A stretch of DNA of 64,000 nucleotides. Origin: Sporolactobacillus shoreae (GTDB taxonomy: Bacteria; Bacillota; Bacilli; Bacillales; Sporolactobacillaceae). Positions 34,669 through 43,120 of this stretch are shown here, piece after piece. Within the stretch, counting starts at the first letter, position 1. Each line of letters opens with the position of its first letter. The notes beneath the pieces are model-generated. The model saw nothing but the letters and a program-made list of their open reading frames with translations, was not told where the DNA came from and searched no databases. Made by a program: the position numbers and the translations under genes. Location of the stretch: contig NZ_SRJD01000001.1 in assembly GCF_004684935.1 (NCBI RefSeq), positions 338,835 to 402,834 of the forward strand, in the 5' to 3' direction.

Positions 34669-35110
34669 CGGCCAGTCCGAGTGACTGATTTTCCCATAAT
34701 ATTTGTTCTACGTTATACTGCATATCATTTCGGCACCGAATAATAATTATTATTTTTGGTGCTGAAATTTGTTTTTTTTTATTTTTAATGACAAAAGATT
34801 CGATGGCAAAACCAATCAGAAATCCGACAATACTGGCCGCTATTCCCCAGATGATAGGGCCCCAGTAAAGACGGAATCCTACACTTGCTCCGATGACTCC
34901 AAACGCGGTCGCAAGGATAAATCCCAGATCAATCCGACTGTACCCGTCATAACTGACAGGTACCGAGGCCTTTTTTTTTCGCCTCGGTGGCTGTTTCAGG
35001 GGTACTGCCATCATACTTTTCTGGTCCAGGCCTATACTCTTCAGTGATGTGAGAACAAGTTCTACGGATAGGGATTGTTCGAAAATGCTCAGTATTTCAA
35101 TCAATGTCAT
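34655..35110 (-). CDS. Membrane protein of unknown function
   Basis: A 151-residue protein with two adjacent membrane helices (about residues 62-82 and 86-108), a basic KNKKK stretch and a C-terminal strand-rich tail. I do not recognise the family. It is translationally coupled to the gene upstream: ATGA at 35107-35110 joins the previous stop to this start. A TTG two codons in has better spacing from the GGGGA site. Its stop overlaps the 3' end of zur on the other strand. Confidence 0.7.
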   Translation of the reverse strand: MTLIEILSIFEQSLSVELVLTSLKSIGLDQKSMMAVPLKQPPRRKKKASVPVSYDGYSRIDLGFILATAFGVIGASVGFRLYWGPIIWGIAASIVGFLIGFAIESFVIKNKKKQISAPKIIIIIRCRNDMQYNVEQILWENQSLGLAVIEC

Positions 35111-35871
35111 TCCCCGTTTTTTAAAAAAGATGGTTTAAAATCATTAGATTGCCACTTTTCATGAATAAAGTCTCTCTGTTCCCTTTCAAAAAGTCTGTTG
35201 TATTCAATCGTGGTCACATAAGCGTCGAATGCGGCACCAAGGGCGAGAGAAGGTATAAAAAGCAGCCACTCCATATCGACTTTTTCTGTTGAGTGAATAA
35301 AATCTCCTTCAAAAAGCAGCTGCAGGCTTTCAAGATCGCGTGAGTAAAAAGTGATCACCAGTGTCCAGACAAGAAGAGAGAATGCTGTCAGTGTCCGTCG
35401 ATTATAAAGCTGCCCGAGACCAGGCAAAAAGAGTGACCAGATGGAAGCTGCGTAAGGAATGCGTTTATCAAGATAACACAGTTCAAAATTTTTCATTACA
35501 TAAACAGGCATGTGAACGGGCAGAGGTTCAGTGAGTAGAAAAAGTTTATTAACGTCGATAGTGGAGCGATAGCTGTCCCAGATGCAAAATATGTAAAAAG
35601 GAATGTAAATGATGATCCAGCGGGTATTCAGCACGTTCCGCGCCATTTCAAATTGCCCCGAGAATGTATATACCGTAGCCAGGTTAAGTTGAGAATTGAC
35701 ATTAATGACGATCTCAAAGAGGAACAGAATGTTTCCCTTGAGATGCATATTTAGCAGCATGTGTCCGAATCCAGGAAATGCGGCGGACCACCAGGCGACA
35801 GTTGTCGGCCGCCGGTACGTGATTTGCGATGTTCCAAAGCAACTTAATACGGCCTGATTTCGCCGCTCCAT
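35107..35871 (-). CDS. Conserved multi-pass membrane protein with two PGxGxxxxN/R motifs
   Basis: A 254-residue membrane protein built as a duplicated unit. WWSAAFPGFGHMLLN near the start and IWSLFLPGLGQLYNRR near residue 145 are the two copies of a TM2-like helix-turn motif. Between and after them are hydrophobic helices, and a conserved IWDSYRSTIDVN follows the first copy. The same architecture occurs in uncharacterised Bacillus proteins. ATG 35871 was chosen because an AGGGGGCAGGGTG site precedes it and the conserved sequence begins at once. Co-transcribed with the 151-residue membrane protein through an ATGA overlap. Confidence 0.75.
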   Translation of the reverse strand: MERRNQAVLSCFGTSQITYRRPTTVAWWSAAFPGFGHMLLNMHLKGNILFLFEIVINVNSQLNLATVYTFSGQFEMARNVLNTRWIIIYIPFYIFCIWDSYRSTIDVNKLFLLTEPLPVHMPVYVMKNFELCYLDKRIPYAASIWSLFLPGLGQLYNRRTLTAFSLLVWTLVITFYSRDLESLQLLFEGDFIHSTEKVDMEWLLFIPSLALGAAFDAYVTTIEYNRLFEREQRDFIHEKWQSNDFKPSFLKNGE

Positions 35872-35993
35872 ACACCCTGCCCCCTGACTCAAGATAGTGC
35901 GCTCCTGCATAGAGGTTTTCTAAGATATAGTTTGTCGCTGAATGATCATTTCATGCATCAGCCATCAAAAGTGAATAAAGAAAAAGATGTACC

Positions 35994-36022
35994 TTTACAG
36001 TGTAACAATGTTATGTTATATT
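35994..36022 (+). promoter_or_regulatory. Promoter of the yhbD-bacE-bacF operon
   Basis: TTTACA (35994-35999) and TATATT (36017-36022) are separated by 17 nt, 44 bp before the inferred ATA start. Confidence 0.6.
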
Positions 36023-36065
36023 GGCCGAAGAGACATATAGGTAACTACGGAAGGAGGCAGTCACT

Positions 36066-36737
36066 ATAGAGAACGAACTGATTACCAAGAAGGACCTGCT
36101 GGAGAAAACGGGTATTTCATATGGACAGCTGTATCGCTGGAAACGAAAAAAGCTGATTCCGGAATCGTGGTTTATTCGCAAGGCGACATATACAGGTCAG
36201 GAGACTTTTTTCCCGAAAGAAAAAATAATGAATCGTATCGCCCAGATCACTGAATTAAAAGATTCTCTTTCGCTTGACGAACTGGCCAGCCGGTTTTCGC
36301 CGCTGACGGTGAAAAATATGACCATGTCTGCTGAAGAGGTACTTGAACGCTCTATTGCCTCAAGGGCTTCGCTTGATCTGTTCCTTAAGCATGGCCATAT
36401 GGAAAGAATGTTTCATTTTCCGCAATTGCTCTCGCTTTTCCTGTTGGATCAATTGCTCAGAACCGGAAAAATGAATGTCAGTGAAGGAGAAGGTTTGCTC
36501 CAGGTTCTCGAAACACATGGGCTGAACAACTTTGAAAAAAACAGTTGCTTGTATTTTATCCGGAAGATGGGAGTCCCATTTTTTTTCATTGTATTGGAAG
36601 ATTCGGAAGTTTATTTTGATGAAGAGACACACACAGTTGCGCAGCTGCAGCTGCAACCTTACGCTGAAAGGCTGACGGCAATAGTGAACGGACGATCTTT
36701 TGAAGAAGGCAACGGGGAGGGAAAAACAAATGGTTGA
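36066..36737 (+). CDS. yhbD: YhbD (DUF4004, MerR-like HTH) initiated at ATA
   Basis: A 223-residue protein. The N-terminus is a MerR-type helix-turn-helix (KKDLLEKTGISYGQLYRWKR, residues 9-28, then KKLIPESWFIR and TGQETFFPKEK), as in B. subtilis YhbD. The rest is helical with an acidic tail. An in-frame stop lies at 36042-36044, and from there to the ATG at 36228 no ATG, GTG or TTG occurs in frame. Starting at 36228 would delete the whole HTH. AAGGAGG (36051-36057) is 8 nt before ATA at 36066, which gives the expected N-terminus. It overlaps bacE by 8 bp and heads the operon. Confidence 0.88.
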   Translation: MENELITKKDLLEKTGISYGQLYRWKRKKLIPESWFIRKATYTGQETFFPKEKIMNRIAQITELKDSLSLDELASRFSPLTVKNMTMSAEEVLERSIASRASLDLFLKHGHMERMFHFPQLLSLFLLDQLLRTGKMNVSEGEGLLQVLETHGLNNFEKNSCLYFIRKMGVPFFFIVLEDSEVYFDEETHTVAQLQLQPYAERLTAIVNGRSFEEGNGEGKTNG

Positions 36738-37470
36738 TGATAGGAACAGAAATCTGACAATTATGGGTGAAAGCTCTACAGCCGGCGGAAAGTTTGACAA
36801 GATGCGCGTCATGGGAGAATGCCAGGTCAATGGAGATCTGGAGGTACGGTCTTGCAAAGTTATGGGTAATTGTACGGTGAACGGCGGCATGACCTGCGGC
36901 TATTTCCGTAATATGGGTGAGGTGACTGTACATGGCGAGCTGAACGCTGACGAGATGCGTCTGATCGGACAGACAAGTGTAAAGGAACAATGTTCTGTTC
37001 GCAAAGCTGGCATTTATGGTGAACTAAACTGTGAGAAAACACTGTCAGGCGAAGAAATGCTTGTCCGCGGTATGTTACATTCAAGAGGAAATGTATCTCT
37101 TGAGAAACTCGATATGAAGGGCGGAATTTTTGTTGATGGACTGTTGAACTGTGGAACTATTGAGATTGTACTGAAATTTGACGCGGATAATTATGTGCGT
37201 GAGATCGGGACCGGAAGTATTAGCGTCAAGAAAAAAAGATCTATTTTCAATCATGCGCCTGTCGTTAACTTTCAGGCTGATTTGATTGAAGGTGATGACA
37301 TTGATCTCGAATACACAACGGCAAGAGTTGTCCGGGGCGCCCGTGTTGCCATTGGTACAGGATGCAAAATTGACCGGATTGAGTACACAGAAACATATAC
37401 ATCAGAGAGACATACTGAGGTTGGAGAAGCTGTCAAAATTCTGGAAGAGAAAAAAGAAACGGAAAAGTGA
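36730..37470 (+). CDS. bacE: Bactofilin BacE (polymer-forming cytoskeletal protein)
   Basis: A 246-residue bactofilin with a right-handed beta-helix of repeating short strands (GECQVNGDLEVRSCKVMGN, GEVTVHGEL and so on). Unlike classic bactofilins it carries an extra C-terminal part with TARVVRGARVAIG, shared with its neighbour. In B. subtilis BacE (YhbE) and BacF (YhbF) form assemblies needed for flagellar hook completion. ATG 36730 follows GGGGAGGG and lies inside the end of yhbD, so it is translationally coupled. Confidence 0.88.
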   Translation: MVDDRNRNLTIMGESSTAGGKFDKMRVMGECQVNGDLEVRSCKVMGNCTVNGGMTCGYFRNMGEVTVHGELNADEMRLIGQTSVKEQCSVRKAGIYGELNCEKTLSGEEMLVRGMLHSRGNVSLEKLDMKGGIFVDGLLNCGTIEIVLKFDADNYVREIGTGSISVKKKRSIFNHAPVVNFQADLIEGDDIDLEYTTARVVRGARVAIGTGCKIDRIEYTETYTSERHTEVGEAVKILEEKKETEK

Positions 37471-37481
37471 GGAATTTGATT

Positions 37482-38207
37482 ATGGATGATCAGGTCAGGG
37501 ATCTGACAATATCCGGATCGGGTACCGCCCCCGGAGGAGATTATCGCAATGTCATTATTAACGGCAGCGGCAACGTTCAGGGAGATCTCCAGTGCCAACG
37601 TCTAGAAATCAACGGTTCAGGCAAAATACTGGGCAATTCGAAAGTGGTTGAACTGATTGTCAGCGGATCAGGTGTGGTGGAAGGAAATGTGACTGCACGG
37701 AAGATCACAATTAACGGAAACTCCAGAATTGAAGGCAATGTGACGGCTGAAGATCTTCAGATCAACGGGACAGCAAAAATCACCGGAACAGTTCATGGTG
37801 AAACGATCAAATCATATGGCATTCTGACGGCCAACGGCGAAATAGAGGCTGAAGAGCTGATTGCCGAAGGACGGATCCTGGTAGACGGCCTATGCAGCGC
37901 AGATCGCATCGATTTGAAAATCAATGGCAACTTGTCCAGAATCAGGGAGATTGGCTGCAGTACACTTGAAGTCAGGCGCAGACCCTTCGCAGGGTTTCTT
38001 AGTTTTCTGATCAGGGGAATCAGGAAAACAGGCTTAACAGTTGACAGCATTGAGGGCGATGAGATATATCTGGAAGATACAGTTGCCCGAGTTGTCAGAG
38101 GGAATAGCCTTGTGATCGGTGAAGGATGCGATATTGAAAAAGCAGCTTATAAAAATGATTATCGGCAGGCAGACAACGCTAAAGTAAAATCGGCAGTCAG
38201 GGAATAG
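37482..38207 (+). CDS. bacF: Bactofilin BacF (polymer-forming cytoskeletal protein)
   Basis: A 241-residue paralogue of BacE. The beta-helix is very regular (INGSGNVQGDLQCQRLEING, SGSGVVEGNV, INGNSRIEGNV). The same C-terminal block (ARVVRGNSLVIGEGCDIE) follows. ATG 37482 lies ten nt after GTGAGG, and the bacE stop is 12 bp upstream, so the genes form one operon. The MFS gene begins ten bp after the bacF stop and may share the transcript. Confidence 0.9.
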   Translation: MDDQVRDLTISGSGTAPGGDYRNVIINGSGNVQGDLQCQRLEINGSGKILGNSKVVELIVSGSGVVEGNVTARKITINGNSRIEGNVTAEDLQINGTAKITGTVHGETIKSYGILTANGEIEAEELIAEGRILVDGLCSADRIDLKINGNLSRIREIGCSTLEVRRRPFAGFLSFLIRGIRKTGLTVDSIEGDEIYLEDTVARVVRGNSLVIGEGCDIEKAAYKNDYRQADNAKVKSAVRE

Positions 38208-38217
38208 GGGGGCTAAT

Positions 38218-39744
38218 ATGGAGCAAACGAGAGATGATGTTCAAAAAAAAGCCAGTACATGGGTGATGGCGGCATTAATGCTTGGCATTTTTATCTCATC
38301 GATGGATCAGACCATTGTTTCGACCGCGATGGGTACTATTGTGTCGGATCTTGGAGGACTTGATCAGTTTGTTTGGGTGACCTCCGCCTATCTGGTTGCT
38401 GAGATGGCGGGAATGCCGATCTTCGGTAAATTGTCCGACATGTATGGTCGGAAACGATTTTTCATTTTTGGACTGAGCATGTTCCTGTTCGGATCCATCC
38501 TGTGCGGCACAGCCGGATCAATGGTACAGCTAAGCATCTATCGCGCGCTGCAGGGTATTGGCGGTGGATCACTGATGCCTATCGCTTTCGCTATTATTTT
38601 TGACCTGGTACCCTTAAATCAGCGCGGCAAGATGAGCGGTATGTTCGGAGCCGTTTTCGGTTTGTCCAGTGTGCTTGGCCCACTGCTAGGCGCATTCATC
38701 ACCGATCATCTGAATTGGCACTGGGTGTTTTATATTAATGTGCCGCTTGGGCTGATCGCAGTCTCGCTGATCAGTGTTTTTTACAAAGAATCGAGGACAC
38801 ACTCCAGGGAAGCGATCGACTGGGGAGGGGCAGGGACGCTTGTTGCTGCGACTGTCAGCCTAATGTTTGCCGTTGAACTGGGCGGGAATAAATATGACTG
38901 GGCTTCACCGGTGATTATTGGATTATTTGCTTCCTTTGCCGTCTTCTTTATTCTTTTTCTGTTCGCAGAAACAAAGGCGGCAGAACCGATTATCTCATTT
39001 AAAATGTTTCACAGCAGGTTATTTGCTTCCAGCAATCTGGTAGCTGTTATTTTCGGTGTTCCATTTGTGGTGGCAATTGTGATGCTTCCCATCTATATTC
39101 AGGGTGTCTTTGGTGGGAGCGCGACAAATGCCGGCCTTATGCTGCTGCCGATGATGGTCGGTGTGACGGCGGCCAGTGTCGTAGGAGGCATTATGGCCCA
39201 ACACGTCAGTTATCGGAACATCATGCTGCTACATGGTTTGATCCTGTTAATCGGGCTGAGTCTGGCGGGAACGATGTCCAGTGGCACATCGTTCTGGGTC
39301 ATTCTGATTTACATGGTGATTATCGGATACGGAGTCGGTGCTTCTTTTGCCGTACTTGGCATGGCGGCGATCCATGGCTTTAAACCCTCTCAATTTGGAG
39401 CAGCAAATGCGACACTCGCCTTTGTCAGGGAATTTGGGATGACTGTCGGCATTACGATATTCGGCACAATCCAGAGCCATATTCTTTCATCAAAGCTGAG
39501 GGACGCATTTGCGGGGCATGGCAAAAATGAATTTTTAAGTCACATGAGCAATCCCCGTGCGCTGCTGTCACCGGAAGCAAGGGCACATATGCCTGGAAAT
39601 ATTCTAACTCAGTTAAAGGATTTGCTGGCCTCATCCATCACGCAAACGTTCTTGTGGGCGCTGATTCCGGCGACGTTTGCCATACTGCTTATTTTGTTAA
39701 TGCCGGGCGATAAGCTTGCTATTAACAGAAATATTAATAACTGA
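38218..39744 (+). CDS. MFS multidrug transporter, DHA2 (EmrB/QacA) family
   Basis: A 508-residue inner-membrane drug/proton antiporter with about 14 helices. It begins MLGIFISSMDQTIVSTA (helix 1, motif D1 with its Asp). Motif A is GKLSDMYGRKR (about residues 70-80), motif B is YRALQGIGGGS (about 109-119), and motif C is GAVFGLSSVLGPLLGAFITD (about 144-163). ATG 38218 is preceded by AGGGGGG at good spacing. It lies directly after bacF without a visible terminator, which links a drug pump to the bactofilin transcript. Confidence 0.92.
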   Translation: MEQTRDDVQKKASTWVMAALMLGIFISSMDQTIVSTAMGTIVSDLGGLDQFVWVTSAYLVAEMAGMPIFGKLSDMYGRKRFFIFGLSMFLFGSILCGTAGSMVQLSIYRALQGIGGGSLMPIAFAIIFDLVPLNQRGKMSGMFGAVFGLSSVLGPLLGAFITDHLNWHWVFYINVPLGLIAVSLISVFYKESRTHSREAIDWGGAGTLVAATVSLMFAVELGGNKYDWASPVIIGLFASFAVFFILFLFAETKAAEPIISFKMFHSRLFASSNLVAVIFGVPFVVAIVMLPIYIQGVFGGSATNAGLMLLPMMVGVTAASVVGGIMAQHVSYRNIMLLHGLILLIGLSLAGTMSSGTSFWVILIYMVIIGYGVGASFAVLGMAAIHGFKPSQFGAANATLAFVREFGMTVGITIFGTIQSHILSSKLRDAFAGHGKNEFLSHMSNPRALLSPEARAHMPGNILTQLKDLLASSITQTFLWALIPATFAILLILLMPGDKLAINRNINN

Positions 39745-39833
39745 TAAAAATCTGATACACAACGAAGCATCTGTTTCTGATATAATCTAATTAGTGTTAA
39801 ATGAATATTAAGTGCCACTATTGATAACGATCC

Positions 39834-39868
39834 AGAGCCGTTTTCCTCTTTCGGAAAGCGGCTCTTTG
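39834..39868 (+). terminator. Terminator after the MFS gene
   Basis: AGAGCCGTTTTCC (39834-39846) pairs with GGAAAGCGGCTCT (39853-39865), with a short T-tract after it. Confidence 0.65.
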
Positions 39869-39902
39869 CAGAATCACGAGAAAAAATGGAGGCGATGTTC
39901 TG

Positions 39903-40823
39903 ATGATTTTTCCCGAACATCTTCGTGAGGGAGATATAATAGGCGTGATCAGCCCGGCGGGACCGCCGGATCCCAAGAAACTGAACCGGGCCGCCGAATG
40001 GCTGACCGGCCTGGGATTCGTTATTAAATACGGGAGGTTCATTGATCAGACGGATGATTATCTTGCTGGATCAGACGAACAGAGATTGTCAGATCTGCAT
40101 GAAATGTTCTCAGATGATTCAGTACATGCGGTTATCTGCGCCCGGGGCGGCTATGGGACAGCAAGATTTGCAGATCACGTGGATTATCAGCTGATCAGGA
40201 ATCACCCTAAGATATTCTGGGGGTACAGTGACATTACGTATCTGCATACAGCGATCCGTCAAAAATCCGGGCTTATCACGTTTCATGGCCCGATGCTTGC
40301 CTCTGATCTCGGAGCGGAGGATGTCCCCCTATTATCCAGACAGCTTTTTTCACAGTTATTTGAGCCGACATCGCTGAGATATGATGAGCATATCTCATCC
40401 TTAAAAAGAATTTGCGGTGGTTCTGCGCAAGGCATGCTTGTCGGAGGAAACCTTTCACTTCTTGTCAGCTCGCTTGGAACCCCTTTTGAGATTGATACGA
40501 GAAATAAACTGCTGCTGCTCGAAGATATAGGCGAAGCGCCATACAAGGTGGACCGTATGCTCAACCAGCTTCGTCTGGCGGGAAAACTTGAAAAAGTGTC
40601 AGGCTTTGTTATCGGTGGTTTCAGAACAGACGATTCTCCAGATCCGGCAACAGTGCTATCTCTGGAAAAAGTGATTTCTGAATATATAGCTCCATTAAAA
40701 AAGCCTGCTCTCAGCGGATTTCTGATTGGGCACTGCCGGCCGAATTTTTCTGTTCCCCTTGGAACCGAGGCGCTGCTGGACGCTGACGAAAAACAGCTGT
40801 GGATTCAGGCTGGCGTAGTGTAA
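39903..40823 (+). CDS. ykfA: LD-carboxypeptidase (peptidase S66, YkfA type)
   Basis: A 306-residue LD-carboxypeptidase that removes the terminal D-alanine from murein tetrapeptides. The nucleophile is the Ser of FWGYSDITYLH (about residue 112), following CARGGYGTAR. The Glu and His of the triad are in LLLEDIGEAPYKVDRML (about 205-215) and IGHCRPNF (about 278). ATG 39903 is 7 nt after GGAGGCG. It begins the ykfA-ykfB-ykfC group for recycling cell-wall peptides. Confidence 0.93.
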   Translation: MIFPEHLREGDIIGVISPAGPPDPKKLNRAAEWLTGLGFVIKYGRFIDQTDDYLAGSDEQRLSDLHEMFSDDSVHAVICARGGYGTARFADHVDYQLIRNHPKIFWGYSDITYLHTAIRQKSGLITFHGPMLASDLGAEDVPLLSRQLFSQLFEPTSLRYDEHISSLKRICGGSAQGMLVGGNLSLLVSSLGTPFEIDTRNKLLLLEDIGEAPYKVDRMLNQLRLAGKLEKVSGFVIGGFRTDDSPDPATVLSLEKVISEYIAPLKKPALSGFLIGHCRPNFSVPLGTEALLDADEKQLWIQAGVV

Positions 40824-40877
40824 TAATAAATTTATCTTTCTCATCAGAAAAAGCTGCCAATAAGGGGGATTGTAAAA

Positions 40878-41962
40878 ATGAAAATTATAGACATAAGAAC
40901 CCGGAGGCTTTCCATACCGCTGATCAAGCCATTTAAGACGGCACTTCGAACGGTTCCCCGGTCGGAAAGCGTCATTGTATCCGTCATCTGCGACGACGGG
41001 ACTACGGGAATCGGCGAGGCGCCGCAGACCTCGGTAATTACAGGCGACACCCTGGAAAGTATTGACGATACAATCCTCCACATTCTCCGTCCTCAGTTGA
41101 TTGGCATGCAAATTGAAGAAAAGGAAAAGATTAACTGGATACTTGATAAAGCGGTCCGGCACCATTCTAGCGCAAAGGCGGCCGTGATATTGCTGTATTT
41201 GACTGCCTTGGAAAATTGGCCGGCCTGCCGCTTTATCAGCTGCTTGGCGGGTATACTGACCGGCTTTCAACTGATTTTACAGTCAGTGTGAATAGCGCAG
41301 AAGAAATGATCGGGGATGCGCTGTCATTGGCAGCCAAAGGATTTGATACTCTAAAAGTCAAAGTGGGCCATTCGGCGGTGGAAGAAGATGTTGAACGGGT
41401 CAGGGCTATTCACCGGGCTGTCGGACCTCACGTCAAGTTGAGGCTGGATGCCAATCAGGGCTGGAGTGCGAAGGAAGCCATTTCAGCAATTCACAGGATG
41501 GAAAGGTTGGATCTCAAAGTAGAGCTTGTTGAACAACCGCTCCCAGCCTGGGATTTTGAGGGGATGAGAAGAGTGACCGAGAGCGTTGAAACGCCTATTA
41601 TGGCGGATGAAAGCGTATTTGATCCGCATGATGCGGCGCGCCTTCTTTCTATGCACGGATGCGATATCATCAACATAAAATTGATGAAAGCCGGAGGAAT
41701 CACGGGTGCCGAGAAAATCAATGCACTGGCAGAAGCCTTTGGCATAGAATGCATGGCGGGATGCATGATTGAATCCAAAGTGTCAGTAACGGCCGCCTGC
41801 CATTTTGCGGCATCTAGGAAAAATGTGACACGGTGCGATTTTGACGCACCATTGATGTTAGCCGATGATCCGGTTGTCGGAGGAATCCGCTTTAATGGCC
41901 ATCAGATTTTGCTGCCGGCTGATCCGGGCCTGGGCATCAGAAAGATTAATTTTACGGATTAA
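40878..41962 (+). pseudogene. ykfB: L-Ala-D/L-Glu epimerase (dipeptide epimerase), frameshifted
   Basis: An enolase-superfamily epimerase interrupted by one missing base. The first frame (from ATG 40878 after AAGGGGG) reads normally to SAKAAV near 41186 and then diverges. The second resumes with LPLYQLLGGY and continues to 41962. Restoring one G after 41186 (GTG GAT ATT GCT) gives an unbroken 361-residue protein through VDIAVFDCLGKLAGLPLYQ. All catalytic parts are intact: TLKVKVG (KxK), LDANQGW, VEQPL, MADES and NIKLMKAGG. This looks recent or is a sequencing error. The flanking ykfA and ykfC are intact, so murein-peptide recycling would be affected if it is real. Confidence 0.9.
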
Positions 41963-41979
41963 GAGAGAGGGAGAGAAGC

Positions 41980-42882
41980 ATGAAAAGAGCGCGCGTCGCG
42001 GTCCCCGTTGCCACTGTCTGGACAGATCCACAATCGGTCCGGAATGTGGATGCTCCCGCCTTGCAGAGATACCCGGACATTACTTCCTGGCTCTCCTCAA
42101 TGACAGAGGAAGAAAACATTGCCCTCTGCAGTGAAAAAAGGCTGCAGACCCAGGTTTTATTTGGTGATGAAGTCCTCGTCGATCAGCTCCGCGGCGAATG
42201 GGCCTATGTGTTCGTTCCGTCTCAGCCCTCGGTCAAAAATCCCCTGGGTTATCCGGGATGGATCGCTTCCGCGCACATAAAAAATTGGGTGCCACTGACT
42301 CATTGCACAGAAAAAGTGATGGTGCACCGTAAATTTGCCTCTTTATCCACTCTGAGTGAGGAACCTGATCTTGATCTCAGTTATGGAACTTTTCTGGATC
42401 TTCTTGATGAAGACGGGGCAGTAGTTAAAGTTGACGGCCCGATCGGTGCAGGTTTTCTGGATCGCGGCGCCGTCATTTTTCCGTCCCGGGAACCTCGATC
42501 ATCCGGCAAAGATATTCTAAAAAATGCCCTCTGTTTTCTCAATCTTCCTTATCTCTGGTCCGGAATGAGTGCTTATGGCTATGACTGTTCCGGATTCAGC
42601 TTTTCTATGCTGCGTGCGGGCGGATATCAAATTCCACGTGATGCTTGTGATCAGTTGTGTTGCGGAAAAGAAGTTGGCACAGATTCGATGAAACCCGGTG
42701 ATCTTCTTTTTTTTGCATATAAGAGAGGGACGGGTAAAGTACATCATGTGGGCATCTGCGCAGGCGCTGGGAGGATGGTGCATTCTCCGACACCCGGTGA
42801 AAAAGTCAGCCTGACAGAGCTGGCGGGAACAAAATTTGAAGAAGAGTTGTGCGCCGTGCGACGTTACTGGGAGAGCGAGTGA
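41980..42882 (+). CDS. ykfC: NlpC/P60 endopeptidase YkfC (gamma-D-glutamyl-L-diamino-acid peptidase)
   Basis: A 300-residue cytosolic peptidase cleaving between D-Glu and the diamino acid of murein tripeptides. Two SH3-like domains fill the first 170 residues (ALCSEKRLQTQVLFGDEV, then GYPGWIA). The C40 catalytic domain follows with Cys in YGYDCSGFSFSM (about residue 205), His in GKVHHVGICAGAGRMVH (about 252), and the last polar residue in the MVHSPTPG block. ATG 41980 follows AGAGAGGGAGAG. It is the third gene of the ykfABC group. Confidence 0.93.
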   Translation: MKRARVAVPVATVWTDPQSVRNVDAPALQRYPDITSWLSSMTEEENIALCSEKRLQTQVLFGDEVLVDQLRGEWAYVFVPSQPSVKNPLGYPGWIASAHIKNWVPLTHCTEKVMVHRKFASLSTLSEEPDLDLSYGTFLDLLDEDGAVVKVDGPIGAGFLDRGAVIFPSREPRSSGKDILKNALCFLNLPYLWSGMSAYGYDCSGFSFSMLRAGGYQIPRDACDQLCCGKEVGTDSMKPGDLLFFAYKRGTGKVHHVGICAGAGRMVHSPTPGEKVSLTELAGTKFEEELCAVRRYWESE

Positions 42883-42939
42883 CGCCTGAATCTGGCATCA
42901 AAGTTCATGCGACGGACGTACGTCAAAGCACGGCGTTTA

Positions 42940-42968
42940 TTGACAAACTTTTTTACCCGATTTAGAAT
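42940..42968 (+). promoter_or_regulatory. Strong SigA promoter upstream of the nadE leader
   Basis: TTGACA (42940-42945) and TAGAAT (42963-42968) are separated by 17 nt. It lies upstream of the terminator at 43032, so nadE transcription from it must read through. Confidence 0.75.
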
Positions 42969-43017
42969 GAACTTAATATTTGAGAACGAACTGAAGCAAC
43001 GATTTGAGGATCACCAA

Positions 43018-43047
43018 TTGAAAAACAACAAGCCTCTCTGGAATTAG
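43018..43047 (+). CDS. Leader peptide upstream of nadE
   Basis: A nine-codon frame, MKNNKPLWN, starting at TTG 43018, seven nt after TGAGGA (43005-43010). Codons CCT CTC and neighbouring bases are the left arm of the terminator at 43032, and the TAG falls in its right arm. A ribosome on these codons would block the hairpin. Expression is inferred. Confidence 0.5.
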   Translation: MKNNKPLWN

Positions 43048-43060
43048 GGAGGCCTTTTTT
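43032..43060 (+). terminator. Terminator between the nadE promoter and nadE
   Basis: GCCTCTCT (43032-43039) pairs with AGGGAGGC (43046-43053), with one wobble, followed by CTTTTTT. It could also end ykfC transcription. Confidence 0.88.
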
Positions 43061-43120
43061 GTGAAAGATACACGGATCGTGGTCTTGAGAAGAGAAAATG
43101 ATCCAGACGGAGGGTTACGA

